This document shows positions 1 to 12,163 of a stretch of 64,000 bases of DNA, in pieces. The DNA comes from Lithodes maja (Eukaryota > Arthropoda > Malacostraca > Decapoda > Lithodidae). Each line of letters begins with the position of its first letter. Positions within the stretch are counted from its first letter, which is position 1. The stretch spans positions 36,334-100,333 of the forward strand of contig JBAKBP010007403.1 of assembly GCA_037953745.1 (NCBI GenBank), written 5' to 3'. Both the position numbers and the translations under genes were made by a program. Under the pieces are notes generated by a model that ran no database searches, had not been told where the DNA came from, and saw nothing but the letters and a program-made list of their open reading frames with translations.

Positions 1-1393
1 TTATGTATTGTGTATGAGGATCTCAAGGAGGCTGTCCTGAGGGCTTACGAACTGCAACCAGAAACGTACCGTTTGAAGTTCCGGGGTGTAACCAAGGGAA
101 GAGATAGCACCTTTTTGGAACACGCCCGGGACTTGTCCGATGCTATGGGGAACTGGCTCCGATCTGAGATGGTAACAACGTTTGATGGAGTTAAGCAGTT
201 GATGATGTTGGAGCAGTTCTTTAAGAGCACAGGCGGTGATCTAACTTTGAACTTGAAGGAGAAAAACCCAAGAACTCTAGTCGAAGCAGCAGAAATGGCT
301 GAACGACGGCTGTCGTTGATTCGGGGTTGCGGGTCCTCACAGAAGTACGATGCAAGTGCTAGGGACCGTTATCCTCCCCCTCCCCGTAGCAATCACAAAT
401 TTAAACAAAAGAGCAATGAAACTAAAACTGAATCCAAACCAAACACCACGCCGTATGAGAAGAGTCAGGTTTTTTTTACATCACAGTATAAGCCGAAACG
501 GAAATTTATGTGTTTTAAGTGCCACCAGGAGGGTCATAAGGCAAATGAGTGCCCTAGTCGACCTCCTCCGGCAGCCGTGTCTTTTGCTCATGGCATTGGA
601 GTGTTCAAGAGGACATCAGAGTTTGTTAGAGGCAATTCTTCCGAGGTAAATACACTGCCAGTGCAGAAGGATCCGGAAGGCTTATTCCCTGTCCGTGATG
701 CCTTTAGTGACCACAGGGGACTTGGTTGTGTGGAGTGGGGGGGTAGAAGACATGAGGTGAGAATTTTGCGTGACACTGGGGCATCGCAAACACTGTTGAG
801 GAATTTCACTGGTAAACCTGTAAATACGGCGCGGGTGGTTGTGGGTCAGGGAGTTAATGCAACAAGGTCATACCCGCTTGTAAGAATGAAGATGGAAGTT
901 GATGGTGTGACTCGTGACCTGGATGTAGGAATTGTGGAGAAGTTACCTGTTGGGGGCGTCGACCTCCTTCTTGGCAACGACTTTGCGGGGCCTACTTCTG
1001 AGGCCCTTACTCGTTGTCGAGAAGCCGGCCGACGTGAGTAGGGAGGAGCAGGAGTGGGTTGAGAAGTGTCCGGTGCAACCTATGGCGTGTGTTGCCACCA
1101 GATCTCTTGCATCCAGGGAGTCACATTCTGGCCAACAGTCTTTAGACAAGCGGAGGAAAGGTACCGAGAAGGGGTTGAAAGTTGATGCAGTTGAGAGTTT
1201 AGTATCAACGGACATTCTCGGGGACTCATTATTAGGACCGATTTTCGAGTCTGGAGAAGACCCATTAACTGTTAGTAAGAAGGCAGAGGATGGGGTTAAA
1301 AAGACGAAGAGACAGCAACGATACACAGAGAGAGAGCAACAGGAGGCTAAATTCAGTGTAGGAGGGGGCACAAGTTGTTTCGCAAACACTTAG
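1..1393 (+). pseudogene. Gag (SCAN-like segment, zinc knuckle) and aspartic protease of Gmr1-like copy 1
   Basis: The frame is open from the first base, so the true start is upstream of the window. In order it shows a Gag capsid C-terminal segment resembling the SCAN domain (RAYELQPETYR, then WLRSEMVTTF and LEQFF), a CCHC zinc knuckle (CFKCHQEGHKANEC, about 510-552), and a retropepsin-like site LRDTGASQTLL (about 766-798) followed by LLLGNDF (about 964-984). Near 1005 the frame shifts relative to the homologous protein of copy 2; the second frame continues (ADVSREEQEWVEKC) to a stop at 1391-1393. Gag packages element RNA and the protease processes Gag-Pol. The frameshift and the loss of downstream pol make this copy non-functional. 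Confidence 0.8.
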
Positions 1394-2874
1394 ATAAGCT
1401 TGCTCCTTCGGACATTCGTAAATTGCACTTAGAAGACCCGGAGGTTCTTGAATGTGGTACCGGTGCTGTCGAGTTGAAGGAGGACAGTGATGCACAGTCG
1501 GGAGATTTTTCCAAGTATCCCCTGACCATCATGGAGGTAGCAACAAGGTACCGTGACGCGTACCCTATGAGAAATGGGTCAGCGAAGACGGTGGTCCGAA
1601 ACTTGCTAGTGTATTTTTCCCGGTATGGTTACCCGCAGGTAATTCAGTCAGACCAAGGATCCAACTTCTCTTCTGGCCTCTTTGTTCAAGCAGTGCCACA
1701 GCATGGGATTGTTACGGTTGTGTCATCTGCGTATCATCCAGAGAGCCAGGGTGTGTTAGAGCGATGGCACTCAGCCTTGAAATCTGTGCTTCGTTATTAT
1801 TGCTTTGAGAGTGGGAAAGGTTGGGATCTTGGCCTGCCATATGTTTTGTTTGCTGCACGGGAGGTACCTGGGGAAAGTTTGGGATTCAGCCCTAATGAGC
1901 TCGTCTTTGGACACCGTGTCAGAGGGCCTCTCCATATGGTTGAAGAAATATGGGAGGGCGCAGAAAAACCTTATTCTATGCTCAAGTATGTCCTCGACAG
2001 TCGAGAACGGATGTTGCGCAGTCTGGAGTTGGCTGGCCGTAATTTGACTAGCTCTCAGGCCCTCATGAAGGACAGGTACGACCTCAAGGTTAAACTCAGG
2101 GAGTTTCACGTGGGTCAGGAGGTGTTGATTCTACCGCCCCTTGTAGGTCATCCCTTATCCGCGAAGTACACTGGTCCTTATAGGGTGGTTGAGAGGCTAT
2201 CGGACCTGGATTGCTTGGTGGCCGCTCCAGACAGACGTAAATGCAATCAGTTATGTCACGTTGATCTCATGAAGGAGTGTGTGAGGCACCCCCCTGAGCC
2301 TCTCACTGTGCCTGTGATGACGTTTAGCAGTCAAGTTGGAGAAGGAGAACGGGACAGTCAAGCTCAGGTAGAGGATAACTGGAAGGATAAGAAAGTCAAA
2401 TGGGCGCCTGAGTGTGAGAAGGCGTTTCGAGTAGTAAAACACCTGTTGTGCACTCACCCGATCCTCAGGGCCCCTGACTTTAGCCTACCTTTCCAACTAG
2501 CAACGGATGCTAGTGGTGTGGGGGCTGGTGCCGTCCTTATGAAGAAGGACGATGAAGGGCTGGAGCATCCTGTTAGTTTCTGCTCGGAGAAGTTCAATTC
2601 AGCCCAGGGGAGCTGCTCTGTTGCCGAGAAGGAGCTGCTGGCAGTTGTGCTTGCACCGGGTCATTTTGAGGTCTATGTTCCAGCCTATGGTCCGGTCGTT
2701 GTAGTTTACCCAGATCATCACCCTCTCAAGTTCTTGGACCAGTTTCACAATCGGAATATGAGGCTGACCAGGTGGTCACTAAGGTTATTGGTATATAACC
2801 TGGACATACGCCATATTGCCGGTTGTGACAACGTGGTTGCAGATTGTCTTTCAAGGGTATATGATCCTGGGTAG
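1375..2874 (+). pseudogene. Integrase fragment fused to RNase H (reverse transcriptase deleted), Gmr1-like copy 1
   Basis: This 499-codon open frame begins inside the integrase core. It contains the second catalytic Asp (QSDQGSNF, about 1650) and the Glu (ERWHS, about 1760), but lacks the HHCC zinc finger and the first Asp region that copy 3 retains. A GPY/F-type module (KYTGPYRVV) follows. The frame then jumps to an RNase H domain (ATDASGVGAGAVL, AEKELLAVV, PDHHPLKFL, NVVADCLSR) with no fingers or palm of a reverse transcriptase between. The normal Gmr1 order is IN-RT-RH, so the fusion is best read as an internal deletion that kept the frame. The His of PDHHPL replaces the usual Asn. Fragments of at least three enzymes survive but none can be functional. 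Confidence 0.8.
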
Positions 2875-3334
2875 CCTCCTACTTTAGTTTGAATAGTATT
2901 TTGCGCTTGGTGCTTGTTGGTTCGCGGTTGTAGCCCAGCGTATTGGGTCGTAAAGCAGGAGTTGAGCGTTTGGTATAGAAGAAAAAACTAGGCTTGCCTC
3001 TATAGTGCAGCCGAAATAAACAAATTAAAAACATAAAAATCAAATAAAAAACTCTTTCTTTGATAGTTGAATTTGTTCAGTATATTATAGCAGTAATTCT
3101 GAGTTGCACTCCTCTCAGAATGCTGGGCTAGAGAAGCTCGCTCTTGAGGAGCATAACTACATATGATTTAACCTATTGTGTTGGGGAGGGTTATAATTTT
3201 GTAAAATGTTTTGTTGAAGAACTGTGCCTGATATTTTACTGCCGCTGGGTGATGGGAAGTAGAGATATAGCATGGATTCTAACAATCAGATTTTTGTGAG
3301 CCCTTGGGCCTCTGAGAAAAATCTTGGGGGGGGG
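2875..3334 (+). other. 3' untranslated region and polypurine tract of Gmr1-like copy 1
   Basis: Non-coding stretch between the RNase H stop and the LTR. It ends in a G-run (3326-3334) directly abutting TGTGACG, the expected layout for the plus-strand primer. No other feature seen. Confidence 0.6.
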
Positions 3335-3626
3335 TGTGACGTTAACCACTCTGTTAGAACCGCATGGCTTGTCCTACAGTGACTCGCTAGGATCGCCAGG
3401 GCAGTGGATGTGGCTACAGTTGATGTATTATTGTGTGCTTTATTTCATATGAAAGCTCGTGTCATGGGCAGTCCAGAAAGGCTCTTTGTTTTCGCCCACG
3501 TCAAGGCTTTATATATTTAATTGTCTAAGTATATGTTTTATCATTAAGTAGTAATGATAGGAATTGAGAGAGAGAGAGAGAGTAGAACAGAGTGAGAGGA
3601 GGCGCATAGTGTTTTGCTATACTCGA

Positions 3627-3780
3627 TGACGTCATAGCTGGCTGGCCTCGTGGGGATTCGTTGAGGGAGTTTTTTACCATGCTTTGTGACGGTCATGTTT
3701 GGCTGGCTTCTTTAGTATTGGTTGGAGGACTTGTTACCGCTTTTTTCCCACGCGGCTCGAGCTAGTGCTAGTATATATAC
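3627..3780 (+). promoter_or_regulatory. Candidate LTR promoter: CRE palindrome and TATA box
   Basis: A perfect TGACGTCA palindrome (3627-3634) is followed about 140 bases later by TATATATA (3772-3779) in the LTR. The copy 3 LTR has the same palindrome plus a TATA box, which suggests U3 promoter elements. Functional use is inference. Confidence 0.4.
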
Positions 3781-4601
3781 AGCCCTCTCGCCACTTTCTC
3801 CCTCAGATCTGGTTTCTAGAACGCATCCCTCTTATCCCTTTGATACCTGTCCCCCTCACTGCACCTGAGAACCTTTTCCTCTGCCTATCTCTCTCATTTT
3901 CCATACCTTTCACCACCTTTATTCATATTATATCCCCTCTGGTTAACTCTGCATAATCAGCTTCATGCTGGCCAGTTGTATTGTGCATTAAGGTCTGATA
4001 TAACCCATGTATGTTTAGTTGTTAAGATAATTTGATCACGAAGCATTGGTTGGCATTCATATTGTTCAGTACTGCTTCCTATAATTATTAGTGTTCTGCT
4101 GGATTAGATAATGCTAGACTAGGTGTCTGATACTATAAGGTATTGTTTCCGATGGGTGTTGGCTTTAGTTAAAAGCTGCACGACATACCTGGGAACTGGA
4201 GTTGATTGGGTAAATTCTAGTCTGTGTGCCATTGAGAGTAGAGCATGCACGAATTAGGGCTTTTTGCCTATACCATTCTACACTGTTCTAAGCTCGTTGT
4301 TTGTCTTTGAGGTACGCCAGGAGAACGCTTAATACTTCGGTATTAAGGTTTCTCAAGAGAGCTACCCTTCCCTATAACGTATTATTTGATGCACAGACTT
4401 GAGATTTGCACTAGGCTATGCGGTATGCCATGCGCACCAGTATCTCGTATCATTGACTCTAGCTAGACCTTATCAGTCACAGTAGACATTAAGTATGTTA
4501 AACCAATTACTCTTTATATGCATACCCGTTTATGATTACACAAGCATTTCGCAGCCTAGTTTGATGTATTGAGACACAAACGACTTAGGCTCTTTTTGTT
4601 G

Positions 4602-7402
4602 ATTTTTTTTTTCTTTTTTTTTTCTATGTGATTGAGGGAGGCAAAAGGCATAACTGCCTATAGCGAGTGCCCCCCCCCCCCCCCCCAATAGTTGAAAGAG
4701 TGACAGGGCCAAAATCAAGGGACGTTCGAGCCAACATGCCTGGACACACGGAGTTTGAAGCAATTTAAGTCATAGGAAGAGGGAAAGACTGATTCTGGGA
4801 GAGAGTTCCAGAGCTCAGCTGTTGAGTAGAAGAAAGTTTGAGAGTAACGTTTCACTCTTGGGTTGGAGAGTTGCACAGAGTAGGGGTGGGATTGAGTTGC
4901 AAGACGGGTACCACGTGCCCTACATAAAGGAGGTGGTATGCACTGGGATAGCTCTGAGGAACACTGATTATTATAGTAGCGATAGAATAGCGAGAGAGAT
5001 GCAACATTGCGGCGGAGAGAGAGAGATTGCAGAGAGTTGGTGAGTGGACGGGAGCTAATGATACGAAAGGCCTTCCTTTCAACTTTGTCTAGGAGAGCGG
5101 TGTGAGAGGAACCTCCCCACACATGTGAACAATACTCAATACAAGGGCGCACTATGCCCCTGTACAGAGCAAGAAGCTGTGCAGGGGAAAAGAAACCCCC
5201 TAAGGCGGTTGAGCACACCCAGCTTCTGGGAGGCTGCCTTAGCAAGACTGATAATATGGTCCTTCCAAATGAGAGCAGAAGAAAAAGAGACACCAAGAAT
5301 ATTGAGAGAAGATGAAGGGTTGATTTTTGTATTGTTGAAGAATAAGGGATAGTCCGCTGGGAGATCCTGACGGGTAGATAGATGGAGAAATTGGGTTTTG
5401 GAAGCATTAAAGTTAACAAGGTTTTCTCTGCCCCAATTGGAAATAGTATTTAGATCAGAATTAAAGAGTTCTATGGCTTCATTACGTTTGTCGTTGAGGG
5501 ATTGCTGGCTGGGGCGTTCTGAAAAACTAATGGAGTAGTGTAAGGTTGAGTCGTCTGCGTATGAATGGATGGGAATTAAGGTACATTTAAGGAGATCATT
5601 TATAAAAATTAGAAAGAGAATAGGAGATAGGACAGAGCCCTGAGGAAAACCAGAGTTTATAGGGTGAGGAAGTGAACAATGGCCGTCCACAACCGCGGCT
5701 ATGGAACGGCCAGAAAGGAAATTACAGACAAAGGCACAGATGGAGGGATAGAAACCGAAGGAGGGTAGTTTAGAAATTAAAGATTTATGCCAGACTCTAT
5801 CGAAGGCTTTTGATATGTCTAGTGCAATAGAAAAAAGTCTCACCGAAGTCCCGAAAGGAGGATGACCAAGAGTTAGTAAGATATGAAAGAAGATCACCAG
5901 TAGAGTGACCCTTAACCCGGGAGCTGCGGGGAGACTCTTAAGAGTTCCCCCGGCGGACTGCGGGAAGACTCTTGAGAGTAAGTAAAATAAAAAATCAACT
6001 TTTGACATCGAAAAAAAATATATTTTTTTTTATTTTTATTTTTTTTATTTTTTTATTTTTTTTTGGCCCCTGGGCCATGCAAAATCTCAGTCCTCTACCT
6101 CCCCTCCTTCCCCACTTTCCTCCTCCTCTCCTTCAGTTATCACCTATTTTCCCTATTATTCCCTTATTCTGAGGTATATTTTCGTGCTAACATTAGCGAG
6201 TTGCAAGCAGGGTGTTGTCATCACTGATGGCAAGCGAGTGCAAGAGAGAGAGAGAGTATCGATCGACTGTGTCTCAGTGGCCTTGGGGGAAATTGGCGGG
6301 AAAGCAGTTTGCCTCACCCATACATTATACAAATCGCGGGCTATATCTCCGATTTTGACCATCCAAACGCTGTTTTCACTCGTTTTATTCTTGTTTCAGG
6401 TTAATACCTTTATAATCAACCCATAATAGGCGCATATGGATAATTATTAATGCTATTAATGGTACAATGAATATTTTAGTGACGGAAACACCTCAAATAC
6501 GTCAGCACAGGGGGACATTTTCAATTACCCCCATGCGCACTTTGTTAGGTTAAGGAAGCCATACTGGCGATCTGAGAGCAGATTATGAGAAGAGAAATGC
6601 TTAAGAAATTTGGAAGCAAGAATAGTTTAAAAAACTTTAGAAAGACAAGAGATAAGAGCAATTGGACGATAGTTGGAGGGTTGAGAGCGGTCACCCTTCT
6701 TTGGGACAGGTTGAATGTGAGCAAACTTCCAGCATGAAGGGAAGACGTTAGAGGATAGACAGAGACGAAAGAGTTTGCCTAGGCAGGGAGTCAGCACGGA
6801 AGCACAGTTTTTGAGAACAACAGGAGGAACACCGTCCGGACCGTACGCCTTATTAGTGTTAAGCCCAGAGAGGGTAGAAAGTACATCTTTAGAAGAGATT
6901 AGGATATTAGGCATAAGTAAGAGAGAGGAGGGCGGAGAGGGAGGAATAGCACCGGAATCATCCAAGGTGGAGTTTTCTAGCAAAAGTTTGAGCGAAGAGT
7001 TTAGCTTTGTCAGAGGAAGAAGTGATGGTTGTGCCATCAGAGTGGGAAAGGGGAGGGAAAGACGAGGAAGAGAAATTGTTGGAGAGGTTTTTGGCTAGAT
7101 GCCAGAAAGCTTGGGAAGAGCTAGAGTTGGATAGTTCAGTGCATTTATTATTGATGAAAGAGTGTTTGGCAAGTCGAAGAACAGATTTGGCTTGATTCCG
7201 GGCAGAAACATATGAAGAATGAGAGTCTTGAGTTTTAAGGCGTCGGTACCGTTTGAATGCTTCCTCCTTATTGCGGACAGCAGTAGAACAGGCGTGAGTA
7301 AACCAAGATTTTTTAGCATTAGTCTGAGAGAAAGAGAATGGAATGTATGCTTCCATGCCCGATAGGATTACCTCGGTAATGCGTTCAGCACTCTCCGAGG
7401 GT
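4602..7402 (-). mobile_element. LINE A (Jockey-type non-LTR retrotransposon), 5'-truncated copy inside LTR
   Basis: Minus-strand copy whose 3' end is an A-tract (T-run on the plus strand, from 4602) after a conserved tail reading CCTCCCTCAATCACATAG. It encodes reverse transcriptase blocks LDISKAFDRVWHK, GSVLSPILFLIFINDL and the catalytic HSYADDSTLHY, then the C-terminal region (LFYRYYNNQCSSEL, LWNSLPESVFP). It is split by a TTAA-flanked MITE at 5916-6549 and cut at its 5' end near 7402, where similarity to the copy at 28.5 kb stops. Small differences from the copies at 47.3 and 58.9 kb look few, suggesting recent activity. The exact clade (Jockey, LOA or Nimb-like) is not assigned. Confidence 0.85.
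5916..6549. mobile_element. piggyBac-type MITE, family A, copy 1
   Basis: 634-bp insertion in LINE A flanked by TTAA (5912-5915 and 6550-6553). The uninterrupted LINE copy near 48.57 kb reads CCCTTAAGGAAGCC with a single TTAA, so the duplication is directly supported. The left end begins CCCGGGA and the right end finishes GTTAGG. There is no long ORF or transposase, and a T-rich tract (6018-6064) lies inside. A second copy sits at 61774-62397. Confidence 0.85.
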
Positions 7403-7956
7403 GATAGGAATACTGCATTGTCGTGGCGATTATTATTATTGTTGTGGCGTTTAGGATATTCTTGGCTCCGACTGCATTATATTCCCTGCCTTTTTGTGTG
7501 CATAGCCTGCACGAGCATTGTTCCGCTGCCTGCCTTTTGGGGTTCCATTTCCGATTCGAGCATCTTGATAGCATCTAACATTTAAAGAAGATTCCTTGTT
7601 GGTGTTGAAGGACTTTAGTGCACTTTCTGTCATGCAGGAGTGCCTGAAATGTATTGATTAAAGTAACGTAAGCTGTAACTTCTCTTACCACCTTACTTTG
7701 CATACCATAACCAAGCACCTTCGGTTATAGGTAGTAATAGGCTGTTTTCACATAACATTAAGCCTAGAGTAGACGCACATTTATTGAGAGTTTGATAACC
7801 TCTATTATTGCATATAGAACTCTGGAGAGTATTTGTGTTCTTTGTTCACTGGGAATATACATCAGAGGTTGGATCTAGCGCTTTCCGTTGTAGCATTTAT
7901 GCCATTACTAGTCCAATGAATAAGAGCCCTGATATATTTAAACCTCAGTCGTAACA

Positions 7957-8585
7957 CATCATGAACTGCCCAGGGAACCTCACAAAGTAAGCGCAGGGGT
8001 ATGTGGAAAGTAAACAGGCAGGAAGTAGGGATAAGGGGTAGGAGTAGAGGGAGGTGTGGAAGAAGGAGATACTTGTTTAGGATGTGTGATCATATAAAGT
8101 CAGTGTGCTTCAGCTTAAATTGAGCATCACATGGGTCTTTAACCTGCCTCACACTGTATACCTTATCAAAAGGAAGTACTAATCAGACTATGTATCTCTC
8201 TCTCTCTATCTGCCCCAAAAGCCCCATGAGCTGCCCACTCAGCAACGTTCCATGAAGCAGGTTTTTGATTACCTGGTTGCTGCACGCATAGACAGTATTA
8301 GAAATGAAAGATGAATTGCAGGAACTGCTCAGTTAGCGCCAGCTGAGTGGATGGTGAGGCGAAGTCGTATTATAATTACCCATGCACATATAGAGGACGA
8401 ACGCCGTAAATATATTTAACGATATTTCAGAGTATCTACAAATAGGAACAAATTTGCTGAACTATTACAGAGTACCAAACAAAAAGACCCTGTTAAATTT
8501 GGCAAAGTATTTGCAATCTATGTATAGGATGTTTCCATAGCTGCTGCATAATCATAGATTATTTATTAGGTTGTTAATACTATTG
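7957..8585. other. Unannotated stretch
   Basis: No coding potential, repeat match within the window or RNA-like structure recognised beyond short purine-rich runs and a (CT)n run near 8193. Confidence 0.5.
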
Positions 8586-8960
8586 TACAGTAGCCCAACT
8601 AAGTTTTGCGACAATATTAGGTACGTGGCACCTGTCTAGTTTGCAGTCCCTTCCCAAGCCTGGTGTGGTCGTGTCTAGCAGAGACCCGTGGTGTCTAAGG
8701 CAGGCGCCACCACAGCCAGGGCACACAGACACAATACTCACACATGCTGGGCGCTACATATGAAAATATTGCTATCATTATTTGTTTGTATCATATTAGA
8801 AGTCTCTCTCTCTCTGAGGTTAATATCAATCAATTTTCACGTTACACTTTTTGTAGATTAATTAGCACACATACACACACACACACACAGAAACGGAAGG
8901 CAATGTTCAGTGTTATAAACCCACATTCTACGCTGATTTTCCTGATAAAACAATGAGGTG
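8586..8960 (+). repeat. Repeat X, partial copy 1
   Basis: Starts at a terminus (GTACAGTAGCCCAACTAAG) shared with the copies ending at 21765 (minus) and starting at 60325 (plus). About 370 bp match, including CTAGCAGAGACCCGTGG and a CT run, and end in a (CA)n run. It then diverges from the longer copies. No coding capacity recognised; the class is unknown. Confidence 0.65.
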
Positions 8961-9317
8961 TAAATAATTGTGTTCTTGTATCTAATTAACACTCTTTAGA
9001 TAATACGGGTATGTTATAATCTGCATCATCTTGCAGTGCTGGGTTATACGAGTAGTTCTATTTGCAACATCTGCATCAGGTAATATTATTAATGATAAGA
9101 ACGAGTATTAATATACAGCTAAAGTTCTTACTGTTTCTATGAGATACTATTAGAATAGAGAAAATTATCGTTACCGTATCATGATTTTGGAATCTAACTT
9201 CGATGAAATTCTGTCTACTATGGAAATATATGGGAGTATAACTAAACATTATTTAATTTACCAGGTATATAATTTGAGTTCTATTTTACAGAATCACACA
9301 CACACACACACACAGTG

Positions 9318-9615
9318 GTCCGTAGCATATTAGTTAGCGCACTTGGTTCACAGCCAAAAGGACACGGGTTCCATTCCCAGGCGGGAAAGAAAATGGTTGG
9401 CAATTCTTTTTACACAATGCGCCTCTCTTGACCTAGCAGTATAAATGGGCCTATGGAATAAGAGGCCACTTACGACGTATTTGTTAGTGTTGGTGGTCTA
9501 TTACTAGCTGGACGGGTACCATACAAGTCAACCAAACACTCAAAATCCAGATATCGGCAATTGGCTGATTACAGATTACATGCATATCTACAGCCACTCC
9601 AACCATGCAGTAACA
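9318..9615 (+). mobile_element. tRNA-headed SINE, diverged copy
   Basis: After a (CA)n run comes a tRNA-like head (GTTAGCGCACTTGGTTCACA, with a degenerate B box GGGTTCCATTCC), then a body ending near CTACAGCCACTCCAACCAT. The same order of blocks occurs at 60658-61035, including GGTACCATACA and a motif CAATTGGCT. It is a decayed Pol III-type retroposon. Confidence 0.6.
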
Positions 9616-9650
9616 CTTCACGCAATATATTCCCAGGTCGAACCTTTTTC

Positions 9651-9653
<3 letters not shown>

Positions 9654-9682
<29 letters not shown>

Positions 9683-10220
9683 CGTGAAGCTGTAATTATT
9701 GGACACTGAGGTGATCAAAAAATCCTCAATACTTTCTTGCCCACATCACACCTAGTCATCCATTCAGCAAGGTTGCTGAACGCGGTAATATGGTTGGGAT
9801 GAGCGAGAGTGGGGTGTCGGAAGGTTTACCGGTGGCAAAAAAAAAGTGGGAAGAAGGACAAATGACAGACCGACATAGAAGTGGAGCTAAGCGGAAAACC
9901 ACGTCATAACAGGACTAAGAAACTAAACAGTATATGGATAACCATCTATTCTCCAATGCCGAGGAAGCTAGGCAACATTTGCAATTTCAAACTTCTACAG
10001 AAACTATATGCAAGAGATTGAAGGAGATGGGATATAAACATAGATCACCAGCTGTCAACCAAAGATAACCGAGAGGCACAAACAGACGAGGCTTGATTTC
10101 GCTTGACTATTTGTTGACCATGGCATTAACTATGGGGCACGAGTTGTTTTGATAATGTCAGAGAGGTTCCATAATAGTACCAGGACGATTACAATTGTAT
10201 CACTTAGCCGAGTTGGCGGG
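9654..10220 (+). pseudogene. Tc1/mariner-like transposase relic
   Basis: After a run of 29 As, fragments in shifting frames read like the N-terminal half of a Tc1-type transposase: WEEGQMTDRHRSGAKRKTT, then NAEEARQHLQFQTS, TICKRLKEMGYKHRSPAVN and RRGLISLDYLL. These correspond to the second helix-turn-helix and the linker up to the catalytic domain. Several stops interrupt it and no DDE core is convincing. The terminal inverted repeats are not identified. The family assignment rests on motif order only; another transposase with a paired-like DNA-binding domain is possible. Confidence 0.5.
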
Positions 10221-10256
10221 AGTTCTTCAAATAAGAACAAAGGTTGTTTCATTTAT

Positions 10257-10340
10257 ATCCGCTCGTGCCCGAGCGGTTACGGTGCCCAACTCTCCCAAAC
10301 ATACCTGTAGTGAGTGGGTTCGAATCCTGGTCAGGATACC
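10257..10340 (+). repeat. tRNA-like sequence (probable SINE head), next to LTR element
   Basis: Contains an A-box-like GCCCGAGCGGTTACGGTGC and a B box GGGTTCGAATCC at tRNA spacing, similar to Ser/Leu tRNA D and T arms. The acceptor ends do not pair well, so it is not called a functional tRNA. The LTR element at 10352 inserted 12 bases beyond it. Confidence 0.4.
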
Positions 10341-10351
10341 TCTCTCCCAAC

Positions 10352-12163
10352 TGTGACGTCTACCAGCGTTGGCAGAATCGCCTCTCGTTAGCCACTAGCG
10401 CTCGCCAGGGACATCGAAATGGGCTACAGTTATCAGAGAATGTTGTTCTTTCTTTCCTAGTACTCGTATTGTCACAGACAGTGCAGTGGTGGTCTTTGTT
10501 TTCGTCTGTGACAACGGGCAGTATTTTTATATCATTAATAGAATATAAGATGCATTGTGTAAACTTAAGGAGAAAGAGCGATGTAGGCAGTGTGGTGGGA
10601 GTGTGTGCGTGTGTATGTATGTGCTGCCACCCTCGCTCGGAGGAGTTTTCCCGCTCGCGCGCGGGCTTTCCCACGCCCTTGATTGGCTGGCGTGTCTGGC
10701 TGTGTCACGTGACACCTGCTGCCTTGTGACGTCTCGGCCTGTGATTGGCTGACCATCGCGCCTTTGTGGGCTCCTGTGTACATGAGGGTCCCCAGGAGCT
10801 GTCCTCCTCAGGACAGGCTAGGCGCGCATTCATCTAACATCCCTTTGCTTACTCTCCCCCGATCACCACCTTTAGAACTGTTTCTCTCTCTCAACTTCTT
10901 CTTTTCCATTACTCTCACCTTTATTCAATTACTTATCCCCTTGGGTTCTGCATATGGTTTCCATAGCCGGCCCATTGTATTGCATGCGCCGTCCTCTGAG
11001 ATATTTACATGTACTTAGAATAGGTTTGAGGATTCTTAGTTAGTATAGGTTATGAACTCTGTGTGTCTCCATTATTGATTTAGTGTCTGCTCTTTTATTT
11101 AATGTTAGACTGGGAAAAGGTAACTGTAGTCGTTGTCATCGATGTGTGTACGGTTTGCTTATACCTACACGACTTCGACCGGTCCTGTGGTAGCCTGTGT
11201 TGTCTTTTCGGTTGCGTCCTTTTGCGAGTGCAGCTTTGTGTTGACTGAGGGCTTTGGCCTGTACCAGTTCCACACTTTGCTTCCTCTTTATTTGGCTTTA
11301 GAGGGTCGCCAGGATAGAACCAGATACTTGTGATCTGGATCTATCAAGAGAGCACCCTAGTCAATTAACGTAACTTAAAGAATGCAGTCGTAAGGACATC
11401 GCTAGGCTACGAGCCTGTCTTGCTCAACCCCAGTTCCTTACCTAGAGTATCCCAGCTAGACATTATTTATTGAGTAGACACTTATTAGTATTTAATATAA
11501 GCTCTTTGATATGTGCGCATTCTTATTCACAGCATTTATTAGTCTAGGTTGTTGCTGAGCCGCACAACCATAGTAGGCTGTTTCGTTGATGAGGAAGTAC
11601 TTCTTTTAGTGTTGAGTATTACTACCGTTGCGCATTTATAGTATTCTCGTGTCAGTTAACATTATATGTCCTATCTTTTTGTGTATTCGCTTTACACGTG
11701 TGGTGTCCTGCCTCCTGCCTTTATATAGTTTAAGATACGAGCATCTTATGAGCATCAGACATTCTTCAGAAGTTTCCAGGTCTATGCTGTAGGACTATAC
11801 TTCACTTTCTTTCAGATATGAGTGAAGAGTTTATTGTTGTTTAGAGTAACTGTATTGAAACATCTTTTTATTGTATTAAATCTTGCAGTGATTTAATTGA
11901 TCTTTCCATAGATTCCTTTTTATGCATTTTAACGTAACTTGCACCTTGTTTGTTATCAGGCTATACCAGTGTGGGTTAGCCTGAAGTAGAGTACATTTAT
12001 GCCCAGTTAAGGATACCCCGTTATCGCAGATTAACTCTGGATGGTATAGGTGTTTTGTTCGCCGGCATATAAGTTCGAGGGTTTGGATCTAGCGTACCGT
12101 TGTGCCCTATTACTAGTCCAATCATTAAGTGCCCTTGTTTTATTCGCAGTCCCGGTCGTAACA
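10352..12163 (+). repeat. 5' LTR of Gmr1-like copy 2
   Basis: 1,812 bp, from TGTGACG to CGTAACA; nearly collinear with 16417-18546 apart from the 3' LTR insertion. The first internal bases contain TGGCGACC two bases after the LTR, a plausible primer-binding site since a tRNA 3' CCA end would pair with TGG. The primer tRNA is not assigned. Confidence 0.9.
10681..10750 (+). promoter_or_regulatory. LTR U3 motif cluster: inverted CCAAT boxes, E-box, CRE-like site
   Basis: Two GATTGGCT motifs (10681-10688, 10743-10750) flank CACGTG (10706-10711) and TGACGTCT (10727-10734). The cluster is mostly repeated in the 3' LTR, where the first GATTGGCT is mutated. No clear TATA box follows. A promoter role is inferred from position and the CRE in related LTRs. 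Confidence 0.35.

Larger units (their letters stand above)
1..7956 (+). mobile_element. Gmr1-like Ty3/Gypsy LTR retrotransposon, copy 1 (5' end outside window)
   Basis: The window opens inside gag and runs through protease, integrase remains and RNase H to a 3' LTR that starts TGTGACG after a G-rich polypurine tract (3326-3334) and ends CGTAACA at 7956. Integrase lies upstream of RNase H, the Gmr1-type order, unlike standard Ty3/Gypsy. The reverse transcriptase has been lost between them. The 3' LTR is inflated by a nested LINE and MITE. The 5' LTR is not in view, so the target duplication cannot be checked. Confidence 0.85.
3335..7956 (+). repeat. 3' LTR of Gmr1-like copy 1, interrupted by LINE A
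   Basis: Starts TGTGACG and ends CGTAACA, the same termini as the LTRs at 10352 and 16417. The last 80 bases (GATCTAGCG, CATTACTAGTCCAAT) align by eye with the ends of those LTRs. The LTR body is about 1.8 kb once the LINE at about 4602-7402 is subtracted, matching the other copies. It is clearly diverged from copy 2, so it represents another subfamily. Confidence 0.8.

Noticed and set aside
3335..7956. 3' LTR of copy 1 as several unrelated repeats
   Set aside because: Termini and end blocks match the other LTRs once LINE A and the MITE are removed.
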